Shown: in pieces, positions 18,378 to 26,593 of the stretch
Position numbering within the stretch: the stretch's first letter is position 1
Layout: each line of letters starts with the position of its first letter
Assembly (NCBI RefSeq): GCF_011764545.1
Contig: NZ_AP022870.1
Coordinates: 3,208,001 to 3,272,000 of the forward strand
From: Phytohabitans flavus
Lineage (GTDB): Bacteria > Actinomycetota > Actinomycetes > Mycobacteriales > Micromonosporaceae
Direction: 5' to 3'
DNA: 64,000 bases
Notes under the pieces: model-generated
Seen by the model: the letters and a program-made list of their open reading frames with translations, nothing else
What the model was told of the DNA's origin: nothing
Databases searched by the model: none
Made by a program: the position numbers and the translations under genes

Positions 18378-21300
18378 CTAGAGCTTCGACAGGAAGCCTT
18401 CGGCTCGGTGGGCGAAGAGGTGGGCCCCGCGTTCGACGGACAGCTGGCGGGCCTGCTCGGCGGCGGCCCGGACGACGGCTACGGGCTCGCCGCGAGCGAG
18501 CAGCACCTGGGCTCGCAGCAGAAGGAGTAGGCCCTCGGCGTAGCGCTGGCCCTGCGCGTCGAGGAACCAGTCGGCCCGGTCGAGGACGGCGGCGGCCTCG
18601 ACCGGCATCCCGGCCGCCAGCAGCATCTCGGCGACTAGCCCGTAATAGAAGGCTATGCCCCATCGCGGCGGGTCGAGCAGCGTCGCGACCAGGAGCTTTT
18701 CGGCCTCTGCCGCGGCGCCGGCCGGGTCGTCGCCGGTCAGGGCTCGCGTCCAGCACGATGTCTGCCGCAGGTACGGGTCGACGTGGACGAAAAGGTGCTC
18801 GGGGTCCGCGGCGAGCCACCGCTCCACCGCACGCCGCCCCAGGGCCGGGTCGCCCACCATCGACGCGGTCATGCCGGCGTAGTACGCCCAGACCGAGAGC
18901 GCGTAGGGATCGTCACCCACGATCGCCTCCGCGGTGTCGAGCAACGCCAACCCCGCGTCGACGTCACCGTGCAGCGCGGTCAACACCGCCTGCCACGCGG
19001 GCCAGGCCAGCTGGAGGTCGCGCCGGAGTGCGTCCTCCTCGCTGCGGGAGGAGTCGTCGAACATGGTCCGCTTGTCCTCGTGCAGGTACCGGAAGGCCTC
19101 GCCGATGTCGCCAAGGTCCCACTGGTGCAGGCCCCACGCTTGCCGGCCGTACGCACGCACGAGCGGATCGGAGGATGCCGTGCCCTGGTCGCGCAGCCGG
19201 TGCACCAGCCGGCCGCGGTCCATCTTGGCGGCATGGGCGGCCGCGATCCAGCGCGCGTAGAGGAAGTCCGCGGCCTCCGCCTCGCGGCCGAGGTGGCGAG
19301 CCAGGTGCTCGGCGCGCTCCAGCACGTCGAACGCCGAACCGCCGTACTTCGCCTGCCTCCTGATGACGACGGCGAGCAGCGTGAGCGCCGACAGTTCCAG
19401 CTCCGCCAAGCCCGCGTTGCGCGCCACCTGTACGGCCGACTCCAGGTGCTGGTTGGCGGCCTCGAACGCGGCCATGTTCGCCGCACGGCGACCCGCGCGC
19501 ACCAGCACGGCCGAGGTGCGGGCCGGGTCCGCGAGCGGGCCGGCGGCCCACAGGTGGTGAGCCAGGCTCTCGGTGGCGGTCTCGCCGTCGGAGTCGTTCC
19601 ACTCCAGCGCTTCCGCGACGCGGAGGTGCAGCTGGGTCGCCCGCCGCCGCGGCGTGGACCCGGCGACCGACTCGCGGACCAGGTCGTGCGCGAAGCGGTA
19701 CGAGTATGGATCTCCAGGCGTCGGCCCGAGCAGGCCGAGCGCCTCCAGGGGTGCGAGATGGTGGAGGATCGCCTGGCCGTCGAGGCCCGCCGCGCGGGCC
19801 AGCACGCGGAGGTCGATGTCGCGGCCGACGATCGCGGCGACCTGTAGCAGGTCCTGGGATCCGTCGTCGAGGCCGGCCATCCGGTCGTGGACGACGTCGC
19901 GCACCGTGGACGGCACACCCGCCCGCGCCGCCGCGTCCTCGGTGAGCGCGCCACCGTCGGCGAGCAGCCGGGACAGCTCCCGGACGAAGAAGGGGTTGCC
20001 GGCGGTACGGGCATGGATACTGCGGGCGGCTCCAGAATCGGGAACCTCGCCGATTTCCCGGCGGACGAGCTCGGCAACCTCGGCCGGGCCGAGCGGGCCG
20101 AGCCGGATCCGGCGGTGGCCGGGCACCCGGCTCGCGGCGGCGAGTAACCGTGCCAGGTCGGAGCCGGGAGCCGGCGCGCGGTCACGCAACGCGCCGATGA
20201 GCACAGTGCTGGCGGGCAGGCGGGCCGCCAGGTGGCTGAACAGCTGCGTCGAGGCGGCATCGGCCCACTGGAGATCGTCGATCGAGAGAACCAGCGGACA
20301 CCGCTGCGAGACCTGGCCGACGACACCGACCACCCGCTCGAACATGCGGAACTGGGCGCCGCTGTCGGGCAGCACCGGCCCGGCGAGGACGCCACCGGGT
20401 GGCTCCATGAGACGGCTCAGCTCGCCGGCGAGCCAGTCGTCGCGCGCCGCGCTGGGCATGCCGTCCAGGAGCGCGCCGACCACCTGCACCCACGGCCACA
20501 TCGACGGTGCCCCGCCGCCGTCGAGGCAGCGGCCCCAGACGACGAGCGCGCCACGCTGATCCACCTCTGTGGTGATCTCCTCCAGCAAGCGGGTCTTACC
20601 CACTCCCGGTTCGCCTTCGACGAGGACGAAACCCGTACCACCGGTGAGCGCCGGTGCCATCGCCTGCCGCAGCACCGTCAGCTCCTCGACCCGACCGACC
20701 AGATCACCGGCCGGTGGCATACCCGCCGCCGCGGTGGCGGGCCGCGGCCACTCGACGGCGGCCAGGCTCTGGCTCAGCACCCGCTGGTGTGCGGCCTCCA
20801 GGGCTGGGCCGGGTTGGACGCCGAGCTCGTCGGCGAGCCGGGTGCGGACCGCACGGAACACCGACAGCGCCTCGGCCTGCTGCCCGGCCGCGCCCAGCGC
20901 GGCAATGAGGCTCGCCTGTACGGGCTCGTGCAACGGCGCCATCGTGGCGGCCAGCCGCAAGGCGGGCAGCACTCGCTGCGGCTGGCCCAGCGATATCGCG
21001 AGCTCGGCCGCCTCCACGCAGGCGTCGAAGAACACACCGTCCAGTCCGGCGAATAGGGACATGGTCGCGGTGCTCTGGCCGAGCCTGTCACCCGCGGAGC
21101 CGTGCCAGAGCCCCAGCGCCCGCACATAGCAGTCGAAAGCCGCATCGAGGCGCTGCTCCGCGAGGCGGGCCTTGGCTGCCTCGACGTGCTCCTGGAAGGT
21201 GACCATGTCGAGCATGCCGGGGCCGGCCACGAACAGGTAGCCGTTGCCGCGTCGCAGCAGGTACGAGCCCGGCTCCCGGGCAGTGAGGTCGGGCTCCAGC

Positions 21301-21515
21301 AGCCGCCGCAGCGCGCCGATGTACTTGTGGATGACGTTGAGGGCGCTGGCCGGAGCATCCTCGCCCCAGATCAGATCGATCAGCTCGTCGGTGCTGATCG
21401 GCCGACCGGCCTGGGCCGCCAGGAGGGCGAGCAGGTAGGCCTGCTGCGGGGGCCCCGCGTCAAGCTCCGTATCGCCGCGCCAGACCCGCAGCGGGCCCAG
21501 AATCTGGATACGCAC
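18378..21515 (-). CDS. AfsR/SARP-family transcriptional regulator with AAA ATPase and TPR-like region
   Basis: 1,045 residues from GTG 21515 behind GGGAG. The N-terminus is a winged-helix OmpR-type domain (LGPLRVWRGDTELDAGPPQQ, then LIDLIWGEDAPASALN) followed by a BTAD domain (to about residue 250). Next is an ATPase with Walker A GEPGVGKTRLLEE and Walker B VLSIDDLQWAD, a domain ending FFVRELSRLLADGG, and a long helical TPR-like C-terminal half. The architecture is that of large SARP regulators of the AfsR kind. It is a close paralog of the divergent gene 138 bases away. It lies upstream of, and codirectional with, the complex I-like operon, which it may control (inference). Confidence 0.87.
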   Translation of the reverse strand: MRIQILGPLRVWRGDTELDAGPPQQAYLLALLAAQAGRPISTDELIDLIWGEDAPASALNVIHKYIGALRRLLEPDLTAREPGSYLLRRGNGYLFVAGPGMLDMVTFQEHVEAAKARLAEQRLDAAFDCYVRALGLWHGSAGDRLGQSTATMSLFAGLDGVFFDACVEAAELAISLGQPQRVLPALRLAATMAPLHEPVQASLIAALGAAGQQAEALSVFRAVRTRLADELGVQPGPALEAAHQRVLSQSLAAVEWPRPATAAAGMPPAGDLVGRVEELTVLRQAMAPALTGGTGFVLVEGEPGVGKTRLLEEITTEVDQRGALVVWGRCLDGGGAPSMWPWVQVVGALLDGMPSAARDDWLAGELSRLMEPPGGVLAGPVLPDSGAQFRMFERVVGVVGQVSQRCPLVLSIDDLQWADAASTQLFSHLAARLPASTVLIGALRDRAPAPGSDLARLLAAASRVPGHRRIRLGPLGPAEVAELVRREIGEVPDSGAARSIHARTAGNPFFVRELSRLLADGGALTEDAAARAGVPSTVRDVVHDRMAGLDDGSQDLLQVAAIVGRDIDLRVLARAAGLDGQAILHHLAPLEALGLLGPTPGDPYSYRFAHDLVRESVAGSTPRRRATQLHLRVAEALEWNDSDGETATESLAHHLWAAGPLADPARTSAVLVRAGRRAANMAAFEAANQHLESAVQVARNAGLAELELSALTLLAVVIRRQAKYGGSAFDVLERAEHLARHLGREAEAADFLYARWIAAAHAAKMDRGRLVHRLRDQGTASSDPLVRAYGRQAWGLHQWDLGDIGEAFRYLHEDKRTMFDDSSRSEEDALRRDLQLAWPAWQAVLTALHGDVDAGLALLDTAEAIVGDDPYALSVWAYYAGMTASMVGDPALGRRAVERWLAADPEHLFVHVDPYLRQTSCWTRALTGDDPAGAAAEAEKLLVATLLDPPRWGIAFYYGLVAEMLLAAGMPVEAAAVLDRADWFLDAQGQRYAEGLLLLLRAQVLLARGEPVAVVRAAAEQARQLSVERGAHLFAHRAEGFLSKL

Positions 21516-21653
21516 GGAACTCCCACATTGTTTGACAATTGCCTACGGCCCATACGGGCGATATACGCAAAGTGCGCGGGACGAGTGTACTAGTGGATCA
21601 CGGTTGGCCGGCCCCCCGTAGACTCTGCGCTGCGATTCGGGATGGGAGGTGGC

Positions 21654-24600
21654 GTGGCTACATCACTGCCTCCCTCCGGCGCGGACCTGTACCTCCAGGT
21701 CCTCGGTCCGCTGCGGGTCTGGCGCGACGGCGTCGAGCTGGACACCGGGCCGCCGCAGCAGGCCCACCTGCTCGCCCTGCTTGTCGCCAGTGTCGGCAAG
21801 CCGGTCGGTACAAGCGAGCTGATCGACCTGATCTGGGGCGACGACGCCCCAGCCTCGGCTCTCAACATCCTCCAGAAGTACGTCGGCAGGCTCCGGCGGC
21901 TGCTGGAACCCGCGCTGCCGGCCCGCGGACCCGGCTCTTACCTTCAGCGCCGTGGCAGCGGCTACGTCTTCGCGGCCGGCCCCGGCATGCTGGACGTCGT
22001 CACCTTCCAAGAGCACGTCGAGGCAGCCAAGGCCCGCCTCGCGGAGCAGCGCCTCGATGCGGCGCTCGACTGCTACGTGCAGTCGCTGGGGCTCTGGCAC
22101 GGCTCCGCGGGCGAAGGTCTGAGCCACACGACCGCGACGTCGGTATTCGCCGCGCTGGACGGCGTGTTCTTCGACGCCTGCGTGGAGGCGGCCGAGCTCG
22201 CGGTATCGCGGGGGCAGGCTGAGCGCGTGCTGCCGCCTTTACAGCTAGCCGCTCGGATGGCGCCGTTGCACGAAGCGGTGCAGGCGAGTCTCGTCTCCGC
22301 CCTGGCCGCCACCGGCCAGCAGGCAGAAGCGCTGTCGGTGTTCGGGACGGTTCGCGCCCGGCTCGCCGAGGAGCTGGGCATCGATCCCGGCCCCGCGCTG
22401 GCGGCCGCACACCGGCACGTACTGAAACGGGCACCGGCGCAGGAAGCGCCCGCCAAGCGGCAGCCGGACCATGCCACCGTGACGCCGCCCGCCGACCGCC
22501 TGGTCGGCCGGGCTGACGAGCTCGCGGTACTGCGGCAGGCGGTGGAGCCGGCGCTTGCCGGAGGCACGGGGCTCGTCGTCGTCGAGGGAGAACCCGGCGT
22601 CGGCAAGACCCGACTACTCGAAGAGGCCGGAGCCGAGGCGGACCGGCACGGCGCGCTCGTCGTCTGGGGCCGCTGCCTTGAGGGAGACGGCACACCGTCG
22701 ATGTGGCCGTGGGTCCAGGCCGTCGGCGCAATCCTCGACGACCTGCCTGACGAAGCGCGTGAAGAGTGGCAAGCCGGCGAGCTGGGCCGCCTCGTGGGAG
22801 CGCACGGCGGCGTGTCCGCGACGCCGGTACAGCCGGACAGCACCGCCCAGTTCCGCCTGTTCGAGCAGGCGGTCGCGCTCGTGGGCCAGGTATCGGTGCG
22901 GCGGCCGGTGGTGCTCGTCCTCGACGACCTCCAGTGGGCCGACACCGCCTCGCTGGATCTGTTCCGGCACCTGGCGGCCCGGCTACCGGCCGGCACCGCC
23001 GTGATCGGCGCGCTCCGCGACCGCGCGCCCGTGCCGGGCTCGGAGCTGGCACGGATGCTCGCCGCGGCCAGCCGGCTGCCGCGTCACCGGCGGATCCGGC
23101 TCGGCCCGCTCGGCCCGTCCGAGGCGGCCGAGCTCGTCCGTCTTGAGACCGGCCAGACTCCCGGCCCTGGCGCCGCTCGCGGCATATACGCCCGCACCGC
23201 CGGCAACCCGTTCTTCGTACGGGAGCTGTCCCGGCTCCTTGCCGACGGCGGCACCCTCACCGAGAGCGACCTGGCCTCGGCCGGGTTGCCGTCCACCGTG
23301 CGGGACGTGGTCTGGGACCGGATAGCCGGCCTCGACGACGAGGCCGTCGATCTGCTCCAGGCCGCCGCGCTCATCGGCCGGGACGTCGACCTCGCCCTGC
23401 TCGCACGCGCCGCGGACATCGACGGCCAGACCTGCCTCGATCGCCTCGAGCCGTTGGAAGCGCTCGGCCTGCTCGGTCCCACACCCGGCGACCCGTACTC
23501 GTTCCGCTTCGCGCACGACCTGGTCCGCGAGTCGGTCGCCGAAACCACGCCGAAGCGACGGGTGACCCAACTGCACCTGCGCATCGCGGACGCGCTGGAA
23601 CACACGGTCGCGGACGACGAGCTGGTGGCCGAGCGTCTCGCCCATCACCTGTGGGCTGCCGGCCCACTCGCGGACCCGGCCCGGACCGCGGCCGCGCTGG
23701 TGCGCGCGGGCCGCCACGCGGCGAACAAGTCCGCGTACGAGGCCGCGGAGAAGCAGCTACAGACAGCCGTACACGTAGCGCGGACGACGGGCCTGGCGGA
23801 GCTGGAGCTGTCCGCCCTGTCGGAGCTCACCGTCGTCGTCGGGCGCTCCAGGTACGTCGGGACGGCACTCGACCTGCTGGAGCGGGGTGCGCAGTTGGCC
23901 CGCGACCTCGGCCGGGAACGGGAGGCCGCCGGTTTCCTCTTCTCCCTCTGGGTCGCGTACTCCCAAGGCATTCAGCTCGACCGCGCCGGCGTGCTCGCGC
24001 GCCGGCTGCTGGAGCGGGGCGAGGCGTCCGACGACGCGACCGTGCGCGCCTGGGGCTGGCACGCCTGGGGCTACCACCAGTGGGATGTCGGCAACATCGG
24101 TGCGGCGTTCCGTTACCTGAGCCGTACCGACGCGACGATGGTCGAGGACCTGGCGCGGAGTGAGAGGGACCCGCTCCGGCGCGATCTGTGGCTGGTCTGG
24201 CCCGTGATGCTCGCGATGATGACCGCGCTGCACGATGATCTCGACACGGCCCGGGCGATGTTCGACACGATCGAAGCCGCCGCGGGTGACGACCCGTATG
24301 TGATCACGGTCTGGGCCGCCTTCGCCGTCAAGGTCGCGGCGATGGCCGGCGACCCGGCGCGGGCACTGCGTGCGGCGGAGCGCGCGATCGCCCTGGATCC
24401 CGAGTTCTCCTACGTCTTCCTCGGCAGCTACCCGCGGCTGGCTCGGTGCTGGGCACGCGCCGTGACCGGCGACGACCCGGCTGGCGCCGCGGCTGTGGCG
24501 CAAGAGATCATCGCGGCGGCGCTGGCCGACCCGCCGCGCTCGGGCCTGACCACCTGGTGCGGGCTGCTCGGCGAGATGTGGTTGGTGGCTGGGAAGTTGG

Positions 24601-24833
24601 ACGAGGCCGCCGCGGCCCTCGACCTGGCGGACTCGTACCTCGACGCGTACGGCCAGCGCTACGCCGAGGGTCTGCTGCTCCTGTTACGGGCGCGGCTGAT
24701 GCAGGCTCGCGGCGAGCCGGTCGACACCGTCCGAGCCGCCGCCGAGCGGGCCCGGGCGCTGTCCACCGAGCGCGAGGCCCACCTATTCGCCCGCCGCGCC
24801 GAGGAGCTGCTGGCCGCGCTGCCCGAGGCGTGA
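21654..24833 (+). CDS. AfsR/SARP-family transcriptional regulator, paralog of the divergent gene
   Basis: 1,059 residues from GTG 21654, chosen because GGGAGGT lies 4-10 bases ahead; ATG 21642 is an in-frame alternative. Domain order matches the neighbour: winged helix (LGPLRVWRDGVELDTGPPQQ), BTAD, ATPase (GEPGVGKTRLLEE; VLVLDDLQWAD), then a TPR-like half ending in HLFARRAEELLAALPEA. The two proteins align end to end with high identity, so this is an inverted gene duplication. The last 51 bases overlap the convergent methyltransferase gene. No antibiotic cluster is nearby in the window. Confidence 0.87.
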   Translation: MATSLPPSGADLYLQVLGPLRVWRDGVELDTGPPQQAHLLALLVASVGKPVGTSELIDLIWGDDAPASALNILQKYVGRLRRLLEPALPARGPGSYLQRRGSGYVFAAGPGMLDVVTFQEHVEAAKARLAEQRLDAALDCYVQSLGLWHGSAGEGLSHTTATSVFAALDGVFFDACVEAAELAVSRGQAERVLPPLQLAARMAPLHEAVQASLVSALAATGQQAEALSVFGTVRARLAEELGIDPGPALAAAHRHVLKRAPAQEAPAKRQPDHATVTPPADRLVGRADELAVLRQAVEPALAGGTGLVVVEGEPGVGKTRLLEEAGAEADRHGALVVWGRCLEGDGTPSMWPWVQAVGAILDDLPDEAREEWQAGELGRLVGAHGGVSATPVQPDSTAQFRLFEQAVALVGQVSVRRPVVLVLDDLQWADTASLDLFRHLAARLPAGTAVIGALRDRAPVPGSELARMLAAASRLPRHRRIRLGPLGPSEAAELVRLETGQTPGPGAARGIYARTAGNPFFVRELSRLLADGGTLTESDLASAGLPSTVRDVVWDRIAGLDDEAVDLLQAAALIGRDVDLALLARAADIDGQTCLDRLEPLEALGLLGPTPGDPYSFRFAHDLVRESVAETTPKRRVTQLHLRIADALEHTVADDELVAERLAHHLWAAGPLADPARTAAALVRAGRHAANKSAYEAAEKQLQTAVHVARTTGLAELELSALSELTVVVGRSRYVGTALDLLERGAQLARDLGREREAAGFLFSLWVAYSQGIQLDRAGVLARRLLERGEASDDATVRAWGWHAWGYHQWDVGNIGAAFRYLSRTDATMVEDLARSERDPLRRDLWLVWPVMLAMMTALHDDLDTARAMFDTIEAAAGDDPYVITVWAAFAVKVAAMAGDPARALRAAERAIALDPEFSYVFLGSYPRLARCWARAVTGDDPAGAAAVAQEIIAAALADPPRSGLTTWCGLLGEMWLVAGKLDEAAAALDLADSYLDAYGQRYAEGLLLLLRARLMQARGEPVDTVRAAAERARALSTEREAHLFARRAEELLAALPEA

Positions 24834-25433
24834 CGGCACCGCGCCGGCCAGCTCGGCTTCGGCGCGAGGGCGACGGCAGTAGTACACCAGCGCGGGCGGG
24901 AGGTTGGCCCACTCCGTCCGGCTGACGACGACCTCCTCGAACCGGGACCGCAGGGATCGGAGCAGTCGCCGGGCGGGTGGCGCCCACCGGGCGTGCACGT
25001 ACGCGAACGTGGTGAACACACCGTGCTCCGGCAGGGCGGCGACCACAGTGGACAGCAGGTCGCGCTGACGGCTTTCGGCGAACGCCGCCCACGGAAGGCC
25101 GCTGACCACGACATCGGCCTGGCTGAGCCCGCGCTGCGCCAGCACGGTGGTGAGGTCTGTCGCGTCCGCGTGCACGACGTCGACCGCCGGATGGAGCGCG
25201 GCCAGCCGCTGCGCGAACCGTGGATTGAGCTCGACCGCGATGTGCCGACCGCGTCCCCCGAGGCGCCGCTGGATGGCTTCGGTGAAGGCGCCGGTGCCTG
25301 GTCCGAGCTCCACGACCACCGGGGAGCCGGTCCCGGGCACCGCCGCCGTCGCCACCCTGGCCAGCGCCGCGCCGCTCGGCGCGATCGCCCCGACGGTCAA
25401 CGGGTCGCGCACGAACTCAAGGAGGAATGACAC
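24783..25433 (-). CDS. Class I SAM-dependent methyltransferase (phospholipid N-methyltransferase-like)
   Basis: 216 residues from GTG 25433, three bases after the 2TM gene stop. The N-terminus (FVRDPLTVGAIAPSG) and motif I (VVELGPGTGAFTEAI) match the PmtA/rRNA-dimethylase-like group; VVSGLPWAAF occupies the motif IV position, where rRNA dimethylases have NLPY. PmtA-like enzymes methylate phosphatidylethanolamine at the membrane, but small-molecule or lipid substrates are equally possible. It forms a two-gene unit with the 2TM protein, which would fit membrane association. The 3' end overlaps the regulator gene tail by 51 bases. Confidence 0.75.
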   Translation of the reverse strand: MSFLLEFVRDPLTVGAIAPSGAALARVATAAVPGTGSPVVVELGPGTGAFTEAIQRRLGGRGRHIAVELNPRFAQRLAALHPAVDVVHADATDLTTVLAQRGLSQADVVVSGLPWAAFAESRQRDLLSTVVAALPEHGVFTTFAYVHARWAPPARRLLRSLRSRFEEVVVSRTEWANLPPALVYYCRRPRAEAELAGAVPSRLGQRGQQLLGAAGE

Positions 25434-25436
25434 AGC

Positions 25437-25652
25437 TCAGTGCCTGACGTCCAATTTGGACGGCGAGTAGACCGCCCAGATGTGGAACGCGAGACCAGTG
25501 CCCCAAGCCAGGAGGGACCACACGGGCCAGAAGTGTTGCTCCGGGGTGAAAAGCCACCACACCAAGACCTGGATCAGATTGGCCAAGACATAGGAGAGGA
25601 AGTGGATGCGCAGGCCCCACTTCCTGGCGGATTCGCTCTTCTTCGATCTCAT
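25437..25652 (-). CDS. 2TM domain-containing small membrane protein
   Basis: 71 residues from ATG 25652. A basic N-terminus (MRSKKSESARKWGLRIHF) precedes two hydrophobic helices separated by a short turn with FTPEQHFWPVW, a pattern of the 2TM domain family often found beside sensor kinases or as a lone membrane protein. Function is unknown. It is followed at three bases by the methyltransferase gene, and its start faces the secreted hydrolase gene across a strong palindrome. Confidence 0.7.
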   Translation of the reverse strand: MRSKKSESARKWGLRIHFLSYVLANLIQVLVWWLFTPEQHFWPVWSLLAWGTGLAFHIWAVYSPSKLDVRH

Positions 25653-25675
25653 AGTCGCAGGGTAGGTCGGCGCAC

Positions 25676-25713
25676 TTGACGGGCAGTGAACGGCTTCGTT
25701 CAGTACCCGTCAA
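25676..25713. promoter_or_regulatory. Palindromic operator-like site between divergent genes
   Basis: Outer half-sites TTGACGGG and CCCGTCAA are exact complements; inner half-sites AGTGAAC and GTTCAGT match with one mismatch; a GGCTTC core separates them. It lies 24 bases ahead of the 2TM gene and 64-102 bases before the hydrolase gene. The divergent position favours an operator over a terminator. Confidence 0.5.
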
Positions 25714-25777
25714 GTACCCGGTCCTACGCTGACCGCGATCAGGACTGAGAATGGCACACATTGAAGGGTATACATCG

Positions 25778-26572
25778 ATGACAACCACTCGCCGAACGCT
25801 TCTGGCCGGAGCCGCCGCGGTCACGACCAGCGCCGCGCTCGGAGCGCCCGCCGCGCAGGCCCACGCCCGTCACGAGAGCAAGCCGAAGCCGACCGTGGTA
25901 CTCGTGCACGGTGCGTTCGCCGACGCTTCCGGCTGGAACGCCGTCGCCGCCCGGCTCATCGACGACGGCTACCCGGTCATCGCCCCCGCGAACCCGCTGC
26001 GCGGCGTGGCCACCGACTCCGCCTACCTGGCCAGCATCCTCGCCACCCTCGGCGGCCCGATCGTCCTCGCCGCGCACTCCTACGGCGGGATCGTCATCAC
26101 GAACGCCGCGACCGGCAACGCGAACGTGAAGGCGCTCGTCTACGTGGCCGCGTTTGTACCCGATCAGGGTGACACACTGCTGGGCCTCCAGACGATGTAC
26201 CCGGGAAGCCAGCTCAGCGAGGCGGCGCTGGACTTCCGTCCGCACGCTGCGGGCGTCGACGGATACATCAAAAAAGAGGTGTTCCGCGACGTGTTCGCCG
26301 GCGACGTGCGCCGGGCGACCACCGACCTGATGTGGGCCGGCCAGCGGCCGGCCGACGTGAGCACGCTCCAGGAGCCGTCCGGCGCCCCGGCCTGGAAGAC
26401 CATCCCTTCCTGGTACCTGGTCGCCCGCGACGACAAGGTGCTTCCCGCCGCGGCGCAGCGGTTCATGGCGCGACGGGCCAGCGCGCGCACCGTCGAGGTC
26501 GGCACCTCGCACGTCGCGATGATCGCGCAGCCCGCCGCGGCGGCCGACCTCATCAAGCGCGCGGCTCGCTGA
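25778..26572 (+). CDS. Secreted alpha/beta hydrolase with Tat-type signal
   Basis: 264 residues if ATG 25778 is used; that start puts the twin-arginine motif TTRRTLLAGAAAV right after the initiator, with a cleavage-like AQAHA near residue 28. ATG 25751 is an in-frame alternative with AGGA ahead. The mature domain has VVLVHGAFADASGW (oxyanion loop), the nucleophile elbow AAHSYGGIV, an acid in VARDDKVLP and the His in TSHVAM. It resembles small esterases of the EstC/salicylate-esterase type. It precedes the MMPL gene by 21 bases and may be cotranscribed with it. Confidence 0.82.
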   Translation: MTTTRRTLLAGAAAVTTSAALGAPAAQAHARHESKPKPTVVLVHGAFADASGWNAVAARLIDDGYPVIAPANPLRGVATDSAYLASILATLGGPIVLAAHSYGGIVITNAATGNANVKALVYVAAFVPDQGDTLLGLQTMYPGSQLSEAALDFRPHAAGVDGYIKKEVFRDVFAGDVRRATTDLMWAGQRPADVSTLQEPSGAPAWKTIPSWYLVARDDKVLPAAAQRFMARRASARTVEVGTSHVAMIAQPAAAADLIKRAAR

Positions 26573-26593
26573 CGAATCCGTAGAGGGGCAGCG

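Noticed and set aside
18378..24833. A biosynthetic gene cluster driven by the SARP pair
   Set aside because: No polyketide, peptide or terpene synthase genes lie within the window; SARP-type proteins alone do not mark a cluster.
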